In this document: piece after piece, positions 42,116-50,829 of the stretch
Layout of the letters: the number at the start of each line of letters is the position of its first letter
How positions within the stretch are numbered: position 1 is the stretch's first letter
NCBI GenBank assembly: GCA_024690965.1
Contig: JAILOG010000006.1
Location: forward strand, 1-64,000
DNA from: Clostridiales bacterium
GTDB taxonomy: Bacteria; Bacillota; Clostridia; Oscillospirales; Acutalibacteraceae
DNA length: 64,000 nt
Reading direction: 5' to 3'
The notes under the pieces: generated by a model
Told to the model about the DNA's origin: nothing
The model's database searches: none
Seen by the model: only the letters and a program-made list of their open reading frames with translations
Position numbers and translations under genes: made by a program

Positions 42116-43597
42116 TTATCTTCCCGACTGATTAACAAGCTGTCTTATACTGCCGGCAAGGCGGTGGGTAATATCGCTTCTTTTAACGCGCCAAGCCCAG
42201 TTGCATCCAAGGGTAGACGGTGTGTTCATTCGCGCTTCTGAACCAAGATTTAAAAAGTCCTGCATTTGTATTATCGCATAATCGGCTTTGCTTTTGTATG
42301 CTGTTTTTATCATTGCCCAAGAAAGCTTTTCGCCCTCATATGGCTTTAAATAATTGTAAGCGTGCATAAGCTCATGGTCGGGGGCTGTTTTCTCCCAGCC
42401 AAGCACCGTATCGTTATCGTGGGTTCCCGTGTAAACGATGCAGTTATTATTATAATTATGGGGCAAATAAGGGTTATCGTCTCCGCTGCCGAAAGCGAAT
42501 TCCAGTATTTTCATACCCGGATATCCAACATCTGCCATCAACTTATAAACGCTCGGTGTAAGCGTTCCCAGATCTTCGGCTACTATTTCTATATTGCCCA
42601 GTTTTTCTCTCATTTTTATAAAGAAGTCAAGTCCCGGTCCTTCTACCCATTTACCGTTTATCGCGTTTTCGGCAGGGTACGGTATTGAATAGTACGCGTC
42701 AAACGCTCTGAAATGGTCTATTCTTGTAATGTCAAACAATTGAGAAGCGCTCTTAAGTCTCCTAAACCACCATTCGTACCCCTGTTCTTTCAGGTAATCC
42801 CATCTGTATAGGGGGTTTCCCCAAAGCTGGCCTGTTTTAGAGAAGTAATCGGGCGGACAGCCAGCTACATTTGTAGGTTTTAGGTTTTGGTCAAGCTGGA
42901 ATATTTGAGGATTTGCCCATGTGTCCGCGCTGTCCATAGCTACATAGATAGGCATATCTCCCAATATTTTGATCCCCAAAGAATTTACGTATTTTTTAAA
43001 TTTTGTCCACTGCTTGAAGAATTCATACTGAACGAATTTCCAAAAGCCTATATCTTCACCTAATTTGTTTGAATAATACGCCATTGATGTGGGCTTTCTC
43101 ATACGTATGCCGGAATCGTCCCAATCAGTCCAAGATCTGTTGTCAAAATACGCCTTAACCGACATATACATAGCGTAATCGTCAAGCCAAATATGATTAT
43201 TTTGGTCGCAAAAACGGTGAAAATCCGACAAATCTCCGTTTAAAAACCTTTTATACGCTTTTCTTAAAACGGGATAACGGTAATAGTATATCGCGCCGTA
43301 ATTTACCTTCTCATCACTTTCCTGCCAGGGCAGGCAGTTGTATTCATCTTCAAAAAGCAAACCTTCGTCTCTTAAAACATCAAGGTCTATCATATAAGGA
43401 TTTCCCGCAAATGACGAAAATGACTGATAAGGAGAATCTCCGTAGCTCGTTTGCCCCACAGGCAATATCTGCCATATTTTTTGACCCGCCTCTTTTAAAA
43501 AGTCGGCAAATTCATAAGCCGCTTTTCCTATTGTGCCTATTCCGTAAGGCGACGGCAGAGATGTTATTGACATCAATATTCCCGCACTTCGTTTCAT
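42116..43597 (-). CDS. malQ: 4-alpha-glucanotransferase (amylomaltase)
   Basis: This 493-residue GH77 enzyme transfers alpha-1,4-glucan segments in maltodextrin and glycogen metabolism. The catalytic features are RIDHFRAFDAYYSIP (nucleophile Asp in RIDHF), EDLGTLTP (acid/base Glu) and GTHDNDTVLGW. Length is standard for bacterial MalQ. It has no close glycogen or maltose neighbours here. Confidence 0.95.
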   Translation of the reverse strand: MKRSAGILMSITSLPSPYGIGTIGKAAYEFADFLKEAGQKIWQILPVGQTSYGDSPYQSFSSFAGNPYMIDLDVLRDEGLLFEDEYNCLPWQESDEKVNYGAIYYYRYPVLRKAYKRFLNGDLSDFHRFCDQNNHIWLDDYAMYMSVKAYFDNRSWTDWDDSGIRMRKPTSMAYYSNKLGEDIGFWKFVQYEFFKQWTKFKKYVNSLGIKILGDMPIYVAMDSADTWANPQIFQLDQNLKPTNVAGCPPDYFSKTGQLWGNPLYRWDYLKEQGYEWWFRRLKSASQLFDITRIDHFRAFDAYYSIPYPAENAINGKWVEGPGLDFFIKMREKLGNIEIVAEDLGTLTPSVYKLMADVGYPGMKILEFAFGSGDDNPYLPHNYNNNCIVYTGTHDNDTVLGWEKTAPDHELMHAYNYLKPYEGEKLSWAMIKTAYKSKADYAIIQMQDFLNLGSEARMNTPSTLGCNWAWRVKRSDITHRLAGSIRQLVNQSGR

Positions 43598-43639
43598 TAA
43601 AATAAACCCCCGTTTTTTAAATCCCTTATTTTATATATT

Positions 43640-44041
43640 TCATTCTTTTTCGCAACTGTCGCATTTTTTAAACAGTGCAGGAATAAATATTCTTACACTG
43701 TCGTTTGATGAGTTTACACCCAGCGAGATCGCTGTGAAAAACAAATTATTATTCTCTCCCGTTATATACACCATATTTCTGTTTGCCGCGTAATTTCCTA
43801 TTGCTCTTAAAAGCAATTCGGATATAAATTTTTGCTCATGTGTTTGGTTGCTGTGATCGGTGCAACCGATAATTTCAAACACGGTCACCTCCGCGCTGTG
43901 ACCGTTTTTAAAAAAAGCCGCGTATGCCATAAGCTCGCCGCCGTTATACGCGCTTAATATAACGCTGTTTTGCGCCAAATTGTACTTCTTTATTATGTTG
44001 TCTGCTGTGTTTTTATTTTTTTCGGGTGATACCTTTATCAT
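43640..44041 (-). CDS. GNAT-like small protein of unknown function
   Basis: This 133-residue protein has the outline of a GNAT acetyltransferase: a VILSAYNGGELMAYAAFF strand, a central VTVFEIIGCTDHSN and a C-terminal FTAISLGVN segment. The usual acetyl-CoA loop (Q/RxxGxG/A) is not evident, so activity is doubtful. Located 28 nt before the rluB stop on the same strand. Confidence 0.5.
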   Translation of the reverse strand: MIKVSPEKNKNTADNIIKKYNLAQNSVILSAYNGGELMAYAAFFKNGHSAEVTVFEIIGCTDHSNQTHEQKFISELLLRAIGNYAANRNMVYITGENNNLFFTAISLGVNSSNDSVRIFIPALFKKCDSCEKE

Positions 44042-44069
44042 TTCATTACACCTTTCGGCGATGTTATTT

Positions 44070-44801
44070 TCATTGTTGTTTTGGCAAAAGCTTCTTTATT
44101 TCATCCGCCGTCAAGCTTCTCCATTGACCTTGCGGAAGTCTGCCGAGCTTCACCTGACCTATCGCTATCCTTTTAAGTCTTGCTACTTCAAGCCCTGCCT
44201 GCTCGCATATATTTCTTATCTGTCTGTTTTTGCCGTCCTGCAAAACAAACTGCAAAACCACTCTGCCTTCTTGCCGCTCTATTACAAAAACCTCGGCAGG
44301 TATCGTCTTTTTCCCGTTTATAACAATACTCTGCTTAAGCTTTTCAAGCTGTTCGTCACTTACAGACGGTCTGACGGTAACACGGTATGTTTTATTTAAA
44401 TGGCACGCGGGATGCGCTATACCGTTCGCGAAATCTCCGTCGTTTGTCATAAGCAGCAAGCCTTCGCTGTCACGGTCTAATCTGCCTATGGGAAAAAGCC
44501 TCGCAGGTATTTCTTCTACAAGCTGGGCAACGCATTTTCTGCCCATTTCGTCGTTCATTGTGGTAACAAAACCTCTTGGCTTATGAAGCATTATGTAATA
44601 TTTTGTTTTTTGCGCGTTAGGCACTATTTTCTTTTTGCCTACGGTTATTCTGTCCTTTAACGGGTTTGCCTTGTCGCCTAAAAAGGCTTTTCTTCCGTTT
44701 ACGAAAACTTCGCCGTTTTCTATAAGCTGTTCGGCTTTTCTGCGTGACATAAGCCCCGAGTCGGCTATTATTTTTTGTATTCTTATTTTGTTATCCTTCA
44801 A
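44070..44801 (-). CDS. rluB: RluB-family 23S rRNA pseudouridine synthase
   Basis: This 243-residue RluA/RsuA-type enzyme has an N-terminal S4 RNA-binding domain (IQKIIADSGLMSRRKAEQLIENG) and a catalytic domain with GRLDRDSEGLLLMTND (catalytic Asp). It is predicted to form pseudouridine in 23S rRNA; RsuA-like 16S specificity is possible. Located in the M50-scpAB-gerW-dac gene string, as in other clostridia. Confidence 0.9.
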   Translation of the reverse strand: MKDNKIRIQKIIADSGLMSRRKAEQLIENGEVFVNGRKAFLGDKANPLKDRITVGKKKIVPNAQKTKYYIMLHKPRGFVTTMNDEMGRKCVAQLVEEIPARLFPIGRLDRDSEGLLLMTNDGDFANGIAHPACHLNKTYRVTVRPSVSDEQLEKLKQSIVINGKKTIPAEVFVIERQEGRVVLQFVLQDGKNRQIRNICEQAGLEVARLKRIAIGQVKLGRLPQGQWRSLTADEIKKLLPKQQ

Positions 44802-44802
44802 T

Positions 44803-45951
44803 TCAGTTCATTCCTTTAAATATACCCAAAAACCAGTTCATAATATTCTCAAATATATTTTCTTTTTGTGTGTCAAGCGGCACGTCGCTTTCGGCAACAA
44901 GCGGTACTTCTCTGAACAGTTTTCCGTTTTTGCAGTACCTTATTTTCCCCAAAGCGTCGCCCTTTTTCACCGGCGCGTAAACAAATCGCGGCAAAAAGAA
45001 TTCCCGCTTGATATCGTCTACGCCGTTTATGTTGTATACATACGGCATTTTACATTCCGCGTTTACAGTAACATTATCATGTTCGCCGCCAGCCACGGGA
45101 AGCGATATATTTATGTTTGTATCGTCCTGACAGCAAGTGCGAAGATTCTCAAAGCCGTAATCATACATAGCCTTTTGGTCGTTCCAATCATCGGGCGCGT
45201 TCAGCGTTACGGCAATCAGGGTTATCCCGTCCTTTTCCGCACAGGTAACAAGGCACCTGCCGGACTTTTTTGTAAAGCCTGTTTTTCCGCCGATACAGTA
45301 TTCATATTCCGACAAAAGCCTGTTATGATTGTGATAAGTAGTCTTTTGCTTTTCGGCTTTTTCAAAAGTGACTTCAATATCCTGTTGAGAAACTATATCC
45401 CTGAACGCTTCGTTTTGCATGGCGCAGTTCATTAAAAGCGCCATATCGTAAGCGGTTGAATAATGATTTTCGTCATCAAGCCCCGATGGTGTAACAAAAT
45501 TGGTATTGTTCATGCCCAAAGACCTTGCGCGGCTGTTCATAAGCTTACAAAATTCTTCTATACTCCCGCACATAGATATCGCAATGGCATTGGCGGCATC
45601 GTTACCAGAAGCGGCAAGCAAGCCTTTTACAAGCTCAGAAAGCCTGATCTTTTCCCCTACTTTAAGATACATAGAGGAGCCCTCGGCAATCATATCATAC
45701 GTAAACTCTACCGTTTCGTCATCTGTGGAGCATTTCTCAAGTGCCAAAAGCGCTGTCATTATTTTTGTTGTGCTGGCCATGGGCATTCTTTTATCACTGT
45801 TTTTTTCAAGTACCAATTCACCTGTGTTTGCGCAAAACAAAACGCATGCCTGCGCCGAAGCATTTGTTTTGCTTTCGGCGTAAGCTCCGGGCACATATAC
45901 AATTAACACAATAGCCAAAACGACACACAAAACCGACTTTGCCATTCTCAA
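44803..45951 (-). CDS. D-alanyl-D-alanine carboxypeptidase (S11, DacF/DacB-like)
   Basis: This 382-residue penicillin-binding protein trims the terminal D-Ala of peptidoglycan stem peptides. A signal peptide (MAKSVLCVVLAIVLIVYVPGAYA) precedes the S11 domain. In the frame counted from the upstream GTG at 45969, the serine motif STTK is S66-K69, SGN is 121-123 and KTG is 229-231. A C-terminal domain and amphipathic tail could anchor it to the membrane. The preferred start is the TTG at 45951, after AAGGTGAT. Near gerW and scpAB, like the sporulation-linked dac genes. Confidence 0.92.
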   Translation of the reverse strand: MRMAKSVLCVVLAIVLIVYVPGAYAESKTNASAQACVLFCANTGELVLEKNSDKRMPMASTTKIMTALLALEKCSTDDETVEFTYDMIAEGSSMYLKVGEKIRLSELVKGLLAASGNDAANAIAISMCGSIEEFCKLMNSRARSLGMNNTNFVTPSGLDDENHYSTAYDMALLMNCAMQNEAFRDIVSQQDIEVTFEKAEKQKTTYHNHNRLLSEYEYCIGGKTGFTKKSGRCLVTCAEKDGITLIAVTLNAPDDWNDQKAMYDYGFENLRTCCQDDTNINISLPVAGGEHDNVTVNAECKMPYVYNINGVDDIKREFFLPRFVYAPVKKGDALGKIRYCKNGKLFREVPLVAESDVPLDTQKENIFENIMNWFLGIFKGMN

Positions 45952-46015
45952 AATATCATCACCTTGCACAGCTGTTTAATATATGCTATGCCCGTGATGG
46001 AATATTATGCATAAA

Positions 46016-46459
46016 TCAGATCTCAGGATCGTCTGCTACGGAAGAAACAGGCTTTCTGATTTCTTTTTCCTTTTTCTTTGCTTTGTTTTTGTTGAATGTT
46101 TCGGCAATTTTATCAATTGCGCTCGGCACGGCTTCCGCTATTTTCTCTACCGGGCTGTCGGCTGTTTCAAGCTTTATAAGCTTTATTTGACCGTCGCGCT
46201 GTATGCACAGAAAACCTATGGGCTTAATGGTTATACCTGCACCGCTTCCGCCGCCGAAAAAGCTTTTGGTCTCTGTCGTCTGCTTGCTGGGAATATCGCT
46301 TCCTCCCGCCGCAAAGCCGTAGCTCACCGACGAAACAGGAATAACCGTTGTGCCGTCGGGCGTTGACACGGGGTTACCGATTATGGTATTCACATCTACC
46401 ATACTTCTTATTCTGTCCATTGTGGTTTCCATCATGTTTTCTATCGGATGTCCACTCAT
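46016..46459 (-). CDS. gerW: GerW/YtfJ sporulation protein
   Basis: This 147-residue protein belongs to the GerW family (YtfJ), a spore protein needed for germination in Bacillus. The conserved start HPIENMMETTMDRIRSMVDVNTIIG and the central VIPVSSVSYGFAAGGSD are present, with a glycine-rich stretch FFGGGSGAG. The charged C terminus is variable. Its start overlaps the DUF2953 stop by 4 nt. Confidence 0.9.
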   Translation of the reverse strand: MSGHPIENMMETTMDRIRSMVDVNTIIGNPVSTPDGTTVIPVSSVSYGFAAGGSDIPSKQTTETKSFFGGGSGAGITIKPIGFLCIQRDGQIKLIKLETADSPVEKIAEAVPSAIDKIAETFNKNKAKKKEKEIRKPVSSVADDPEI

Positions 46460-47130
46460 TGCTTAACACCTTCCTTTTGTTTCTCTTTATTCTTTAAGTT
46501 TTTTATTTTTGAAAAAGCTTTTAAAATATCTATACCCGCAAACAAAGCCTTAAATGCGGCAATAATTATAAAAATAAGTTTTATTTTTATCTTTATGTCA
46601 GCCTCTGCGGAAGATTCTTTCTTATCGAAATCGGCGATAACATTTACAGATGTTTTTCTGCATCTGAAATTACTTAAAAAAAACGAATACGCAGGATAAA
46701 TAACAGAACAGGCTCTGCCGTAATTTACTGCAGCAGTGGCGGCGTCTTCATCGCTTACCGAAATGTTTATAAAAAGCTTTGAAAATATTAAATGTCTTTT
46801 AATGAAAACAGGTATTTTTTTTACTCTGTTTACGGCGTATTTAACGTTGTCCAAAAACTCGCTCAAGCCGTCTTTGTCCAGTTTTTCTTTAAATACGTTA
46901 GGTTTTTTCTTTTCTTCGGGTTTTTCTTTTTCTTTCTTTTTTTTGGTTTCTTTGGTTTCTTTTTCCTGCTTTTCGGGCTTTTCTTTTTGCGGATACAGCC
47001 TTATCCTTACAAAAATATATCTTACATATACCGCAAGATCATCTTTTTGCTTAACCGACAAAACAATGGGGCAAACAAGCAAAACGAAGATTATAAATAT
47101 TATTATCGCCAAAATATATATAGCCTTCAT
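46456..47130 (-). CDS. DUF2953 membrane protein (YtfI-like)
   Basis: This 224-residue protein has one N-terminal helix, a long Lys/Glu-rich segment (about 50-85), a conserved DUF2953 core (VKYAVNRVKKIPVFIKRHLIFSKLFINISVSDEDAATAAVNYGRACS) and a C-terminal hydrophobic segment. The family often precedes gerW. Function unknown; a sporulation role is inferred from linkage. Confidence 0.85.
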   Translation of the reverse strand: MKAIYILAIIIFIIFVLLVCPIVLSVKQKDDLAVYVRYIFVRIRLYPQKEKPEKQEKETKETKKKKEKEKPEEKKKPNVFKEKLDKDGLSEFLDNVKYAVNRVKKIPVFIKRHLIFSKLFINISVSDEDAATAAVNYGRACSVIYPAYSFFLSNFRCRKTSVNVIADFDKKESSAEADIKIKIKLIFIIIAAFKALFAGIDILKAFSKIKNLKNKEKQKEGVKQ

Positions 47131-47184
47131 AGCAAATATTGCGCAAATAAACGCCTGCCCCTTCTTAAAATTTTACCCGCAAAA

Positions 47185-47742
47185 TCAGTTCTCAATATTT
47201 TCGGTTTCAGCTTCATTTTCTTCACTTTCCCGATGAGATTCGGGTGTAGGCAACTCGTCATATGAGCTGATCCCAAAGCAGCGCATAAAATTGTCCGTTG
47301 TGCCGTATATAAGCGGCCTGCCGGGAAGCTCAAGTCTTCCTTTTTCTTCAACAAGTCCTTTTGAGCAAAGACTGCCTATTACGCCCGAACAATCAACGCC
47401 TCTCACCTGCTCAACAAAAGCTTTTGTAACAGGCTGGTTGTACGCTATCACCGCAAGAACCTCAAAAGCCGCCTGAGAAAGCGGTGTGTTACGCTTTAAA
47501 TCCATTACTTTTCTTATTGCGTCTCCGTGTTGCTTTTTAGAGCACATTTGAACGTTTTTGCCGAGCTTTATTATTTGTATACCGTGGTCGTCGCCTGAAT
47601 ACTTGCTTACCAAGTTGTCTATCGCACTGTTTATCTCATTCTCATTTATTTCCAATGCCTCGGCTATACGCTCTAAAGGCACGGGAGAACCTGCGGCGAA
47701 AATGATCGCCTCTATTTCTGCGGAAAGTTGGTTTTTATTCAT
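47185..47742 (-). CDS. scpB: Chromosome segregation and condensation protein ScpB
   Basis: This 185-residue winged-helix protein is a subunit of the SMC-ScpAB condensin-like complex. It shows the start IEAIIFAAGSPVPLERIAEAL and the internal repeat with PLSQAAFEVLAVIAYNQPVTKAFVEQVRGVD. The acidic tail is short. It is 14 nt downstream of scpA, the usual order. Confidence 0.95.
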   Translation of the reverse strand: MNKNQLSAEIEAIIFAAGSPVPLERIAEALEINENEINSAIDNLVSKYSGDDHGIQIIKLGKNVQMCSKKQHGDAIRKVMDLKRNTPLSQAAFEVLAVIAYNQPVTKAFVEQVRGVDCSGVIGSLCSKGLVEEKGRLELPGRPLIYGTTDNFMRCFGISSYDELPTPESHRESEENEAETENIEN

Positions 47743-47756
47743 ATTGCCTGTCCTTT

Positions 47757-48467
47757 TTACGCGGCGTTGCCGTTAAAGATTATTTCGGCGTTATTATCAT
47801 CGCCCTCTACCCTTACGCGCTTTTCCTTGATAAGCTCAAGAAGCGCCAAAAAGGTAGCAACAACGTCGCTTTTTTCATTTTGTGCTGTAAATATTGAAAT
47901 ATATTTAAGCTTGTTCTTTTCTTTTAAGCTTTTTAATATGTAAACAATCTTTGAGTTTACGGATGTCACCTTTCTCGTCAGTATTCCCGAAAAAGACTCC
48001 TTTGGCGGAGGAAGCTTGCTTTTGCCTCTTCCCACTGCCGAAATATACGCGTCCGCAAGCTCTTTTAGTTCATGAAGACGTGTATATGTCATATCAAATT
48101 TTATTTTTTCGGCTTCACGCACAAATCTGTCGTAACAAATCTCTTCGGAAAGCATTTTTGCTATTCTTTGACATTCTCTGTATTCTATCAGCTGGCCCGT
48201 AAGTTCCTCTTTGAGCTGCTGTGCTTCTTCTTCATATTTTGGCAAAAGCATAACCGATTTTATATGCACAAGTCTTGCCGCCATCTCCAAAAACTCGCTC
48301 GCGACATCCATATTCTCTTCCTGCATAGCGGTTATCTGCTCCATATATTGCTCAAAGAGAGAATGTATTTCAATTTCGTAAATATCTATTTTATTTTTAG
48401 AGATCAAATGCAAAAGCAAATCAAGCGGACCCTCAAACACGGGCAGCTTGTAAGAGAGCTTTTCCAA
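47757..48467 (-). CDS. scpA: Segregation and condensation protein ScpA
   Basis: This 236-residue kleisin joins SMC heads to ScpB. It begins YKLPVFEGPLDLLLHLISKNKIDIYEI and has the AARLVHIKSVMLLPKYEEE region, both typical. The C-terminal winged-helix region is complete. It follows the M50 protease by about 17 nt. Confidence 0.95.
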   Translation of the reverse strand: MEKLSYKLPVFEGPLDLLLHLISKNKIDIYEIEIHSLFEQYMEQITAMQEENMDVASEFLEMAARLVHIKSVMLLPKYEEEAQQLKEELTGQLIEYRECQRIAKMLSEEICYDRFVREAEKIKFDMTYTRLHELKELADAYISAVGRGKSKLPPPKESFSGILTRKVTSVNSKIVYILKSLKEKNKLKYISIFTAQNEKSDVVATFLALLELIKEKRVRVEGDDNNAEIIFNGNAA

Positions 48468-48484
48468 GTCATATCACGCCTTGT

Positions 48485-49186
48485 TTAAAAAAATAGTTTA
48501 AATGGTAAAGCCGTAACCCACATTATCGCATTGTATATAACGCTTGTCGGAATACCTATTATCACGGAAAACATACCCGTCATCATAAGAATTATAAGCA
48601 CACCGAAAAATATTCTCTCGTTTCTGACAAGAGCCATATATGCGCTGTCGGGCAAAAACGCAGACAAGATTCTCGAGCCGTCAAGCGGCGGGAACGGGAT
48701 AAGGTTAAACACTGCCAAAACTACGTTTATCTCAATATAGTATACGAAAAACGATACTATATAATAAGGAAGCTTTGAGCCGTCAAATAAATCTATTTTG
48801 TAGTAAAGGAAAATATAGAGGTTACACAAAATACCGCCTATTACAGCCGCTATAAGATTTGCAACGGGACCTGCAAGCGCAACGAGCGCCATATCTCTTT
48901 TGGGCTTGCGAAAATAATAAGGATTAACAGGCACGGGCTTTGCCCAACCAAAGCCGAACAAAACCAAAAGCGTAGATCCTATGGGGTCTATATGAGCAAG
49001 TGGGTTAAACGTAAGCCTTCCCATGTTTTTAGCCGTGGGGTCTCCCAATTTATTTGCTACATATCCGTGTGCCATCTCGTGAAAAGGAAGCACTATAAAC
49101 ACTATTATCAAGCCTGCCGCCAAAGACAAAAACAAAGCCGACATTCCTGCCTGTCCTCTAAGCACGCCCATAAACGCGTCAAACAT
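48485..49186 (-). CDS. Site-2 protease family metallopeptidase (M50B)
   Basis: This 233-residue intramembrane zinc peptidase has the zinc-binding motif HEMAH within IVFIVLPFHEMAHGYVANKLGD, a second motif LTFNPLAHIDPIG (NPDG type variant) and the DG-containing segment FPPLDGSRIL. Six or so helices are predicted. The start at 49186 follows AGGTGG; an in-frame start 24 nt upstream lacks it. This family regularly leads the scpAB operon in Firmicutes. Confidence 0.9.
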   Translation of the reverse strand: MFDAFMGVLRGQAGMSALFLSLAAGLIIVFIVLPFHEMAHGYVANKLGDPTAKNMGRLTFNPLAHIDPIGSTLLVLFGFGWAKPVPVNPYYFRKPKRDMALVALAGPVANLIAAVIGGILCNLYIFLYYKIDLFDGSKLPYYIVSFFVYYIEINVVLAVFNLIPFPPLDGSRILSAFLPDSAYMALVRNERIFFGVLIILMMTGMFSVIIGIPTSVIYNAIMWVTALPFKLFF

Positions 49187-49281
49187 ATGAACACCACCTA
49201 TTACATCCATTATCTGCTATTTTAGTGTATTATATCACAGTAAGAAAAAAAACACAAGCGATTTAGACTTTTGCGTTATTA

Positions 49282-49319
49282 AAAAACTGCCGCGGAAATT
49301 AATATCTGCGGCAGTTTTT
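49282..49319 (-). terminator. Terminator of the SpoIIQ-like gene
   Basis: AAAAACTGCCGC and GCGGCAGTTTTT form a perfect 12-bp inverted repeat with a 14-nt loop, about 16 nt beyond the stop codon of the M23-type gene. Confidence 0.88.
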
Positions 49320-49334
49320 GTTTGCAAATTGTTT

Positions 49335-50174
49335 TTAGTCTTCGTTATTTTCAGTGTCAAGAATATCTGCGGGATCGATCCACTCGTCATTTACCTTTAC
49401 GCCCAGGTGCAGGTGAGGATCATCTAAAGATTCGCTGGGAACAACGTTTACAGAGCCTATATAATCGCCTATTTCCACTCTGTCGCCCACATTTACAAGA
49501 GTTGTGCTTCCCAGACCGCTGTAATAAGCCACAACCGAATTTCCGTGGTCAATCACGACAGTTACGCCGTAAAGCGGGTCGTTATATATTTGAGTTACCG
49601 TGCCTGTTGTTATGGGTTTTACCTTTTCACCCTTTTGGGCATAATAATCGCAACCGAGATGAACGCGCCAGTCGTTCATCGTCTTTGAGTATATGAGATT
49701 GTCACCGCTGTATTCTCTTGTTACCTCTTTTCCCGTGGGATAAAGATAAGTGTCACTTACTATTTGATTAGACGAGTCGGTTTCTATACCGCTGTCGGTC
49801 TCTGTCACGGCTTCGGCGGAATCGGTATCTGTTTGAGTTTGTGTATCCGTTTCAATTACTTGTTCGCTTTCCGTATCAGGTCGCACTATCTCGGGTAATG
49901 AGGTTATGTGAGAATCACTGTCAAATATCCCTTTTAAATTGTGATTCGCGTTTATACTGTCACCGGCACTGTCTTCCGCCACAGATCTCACAATTCTTGT
50001 TTCCTCTTCGGGGGGATTTACATAATTGCTTACATTTTTATAAGTGGTTATACCTGCTGCCGCCACAGCAACAAAACAAACTGCCGTCGCGGCAATAAAG
50101 CCTCGGTTTAATTTGCGTTTTCCTTTTGCATTTCGCATTGTTAATATATTTGATTTATTTGTTTTATCAGACAT
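49335..50174 (-). CDS. SpoIIQ-like LytM/M23 peptidase-fold membrane protein
   Basis: This 279-residue protein has a cytoplasmic basic start, one membrane helix (about 26-44), a Thr/Asp-rich linker (about 95-140) and a C-terminal LytM domain. The zinc-ligand motifs are present as HLGCD and HLHLG. The usual Tyr-x-His position reads YYSGLGS, which fits the SpoIIQ family and not an active endopeptidase. SpoIIQ of sporulating Firmicutes links mother cell and forespore with SpoIIIAH. No spoIIIA genes are in this window, so the assignment is probable, not certain. Confidence 0.72.
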   Translation of the reverse strand: MSDKTNKSNILTMRNAKGKRKLNRGFIAATAVCFVAVAAAGITTYKNVSNYVNPPEEETRIVRSVAEDSAGDSINANHNLKGIFDSDSHITSLPEIVRPDTESEQVIETDTQTQTDTDSAEAVTETDSGIETDSSNQIVSDTYLYPTGKEVTREYSGDNLIYSKTMNDWRVHLGCDYYAQKGEKVKPITTGTVTQIYNDPLYGVTVVIDHGNSVVAYYSGLGSTTLVNVGDRVEIGDYIGSVNVVPSESLDDPHLHLGVKVNDEWIDPADILDTENNED

Positions 50175-50375
50175 AATTGCACCTCCGAGAGTATTGTTGC
50201 CTTTGTTTTGGATAGTTATTCAATTACAAGTATGTATTAGCAAAAAAATATTTTTCATAATTCTGCAGATTCAGTAAATAATAATCTCAATGAAGAGGCA
50301 TTTTAATTTTGTGTCTTCGTTAAATCTACGCTTAAAATGGCGTTTCAGAGATATTTTTTTACGGAGAGTGAAAAT

Positions 50376-50639
50376 ATGAAAAAAATTATTTACGCGGCTG
50401 CGGTCGCTGCAATTATGCTCAGCTTTGCCGCCTGTAATTCAGACGACGGAAAAGTAAAGGATAATACTCCTTCCTCAACAAACAGCAGCGGCTCTGTTGT
50501 AAGCGATGTTATAAGCGATATAGGCAACGGAATAAGTGACGTTACAAGCGATATCAGAGACGGATTTGATGACAGTATGACCGATACGCTCACCGATACC
50601 CTTACAGATACACTTATTAACGGTTCCGATACGCAATAA
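50376..50639 (+). CDS. Small lipoprotein with DTLT tandem repeats
   Basis: This 87-residue protein has a lipoprotein signal (MKKIIYAAAVAAIMLSFAAC, lipobox FAAC), an Asp/Ser-rich body and four DTLT-type tetrapeptides at the C terminus. The signal is nearly the same as in the 20124 lipoprotein. The start lies after GGAGAG. Function unknown; a 20-residue tail of repeats suggests a flexible spacer. Confidence 0.7.
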   Translation: MKKIIYAAAVAAIMLSFAACNSDDGKVKDNTPSSTNSSGSVVSDVISDIGNGISDVTSDIRDGFDDSMTDTLTDTLTDTLINGSDTQ

Positions 50640-50662
50640 TTTACACAGCCTTATTAAAACGA

Positions 50663-50698
50663 TCCCCCGTCAAAGATTATTCATTCTTTGTCGGGGGT
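50663..50698 (+). terminator. Terminator of the small lipoprotein gene
   Basis: CGATCCCCCGTCAAAGA and TCTTTGTCGGGGGTCG pair over about 16 bp and are followed by T7. Confidence 0.92.
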
Positions 50699-50737
50699 CG
50701 TTTTTTTAGGGCATTGTAATAATTTGGCTTAAATCTA

Positions 50738-50765
50738 TTGAAAAACAGATAAATAATGATATAAT
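50738..50765 (+). promoter_or_regulatory. Sigma-A promoter of pheST
   Basis: TTGAAA (50738-50743) and TATAAT (50760-50765) are spaced by 16 nt. Only about 60 nt remain before pheS, too short for a T-box leader. Confidence 0.7.
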
Positions 50766-50829
50766 ATTAAAGTATATAATTGAAAATTTTGGGTTTATTT
50801 ATATATGAGCCATAAGGAAGGACGATAAT

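Noticed and set aside
46792-47265. Long antisense frame over the Lys/Glu-rich DUF2953 region
   Set aside because: The Phe-rich sequence is the reverse complement of Lys codons and has no start signal.
50640-50829. T-box leader in front of pheS
   Set aside because: Only about 60 nt separate the promoter from pheS and no T-box word (TGGNACCGCG) is present.
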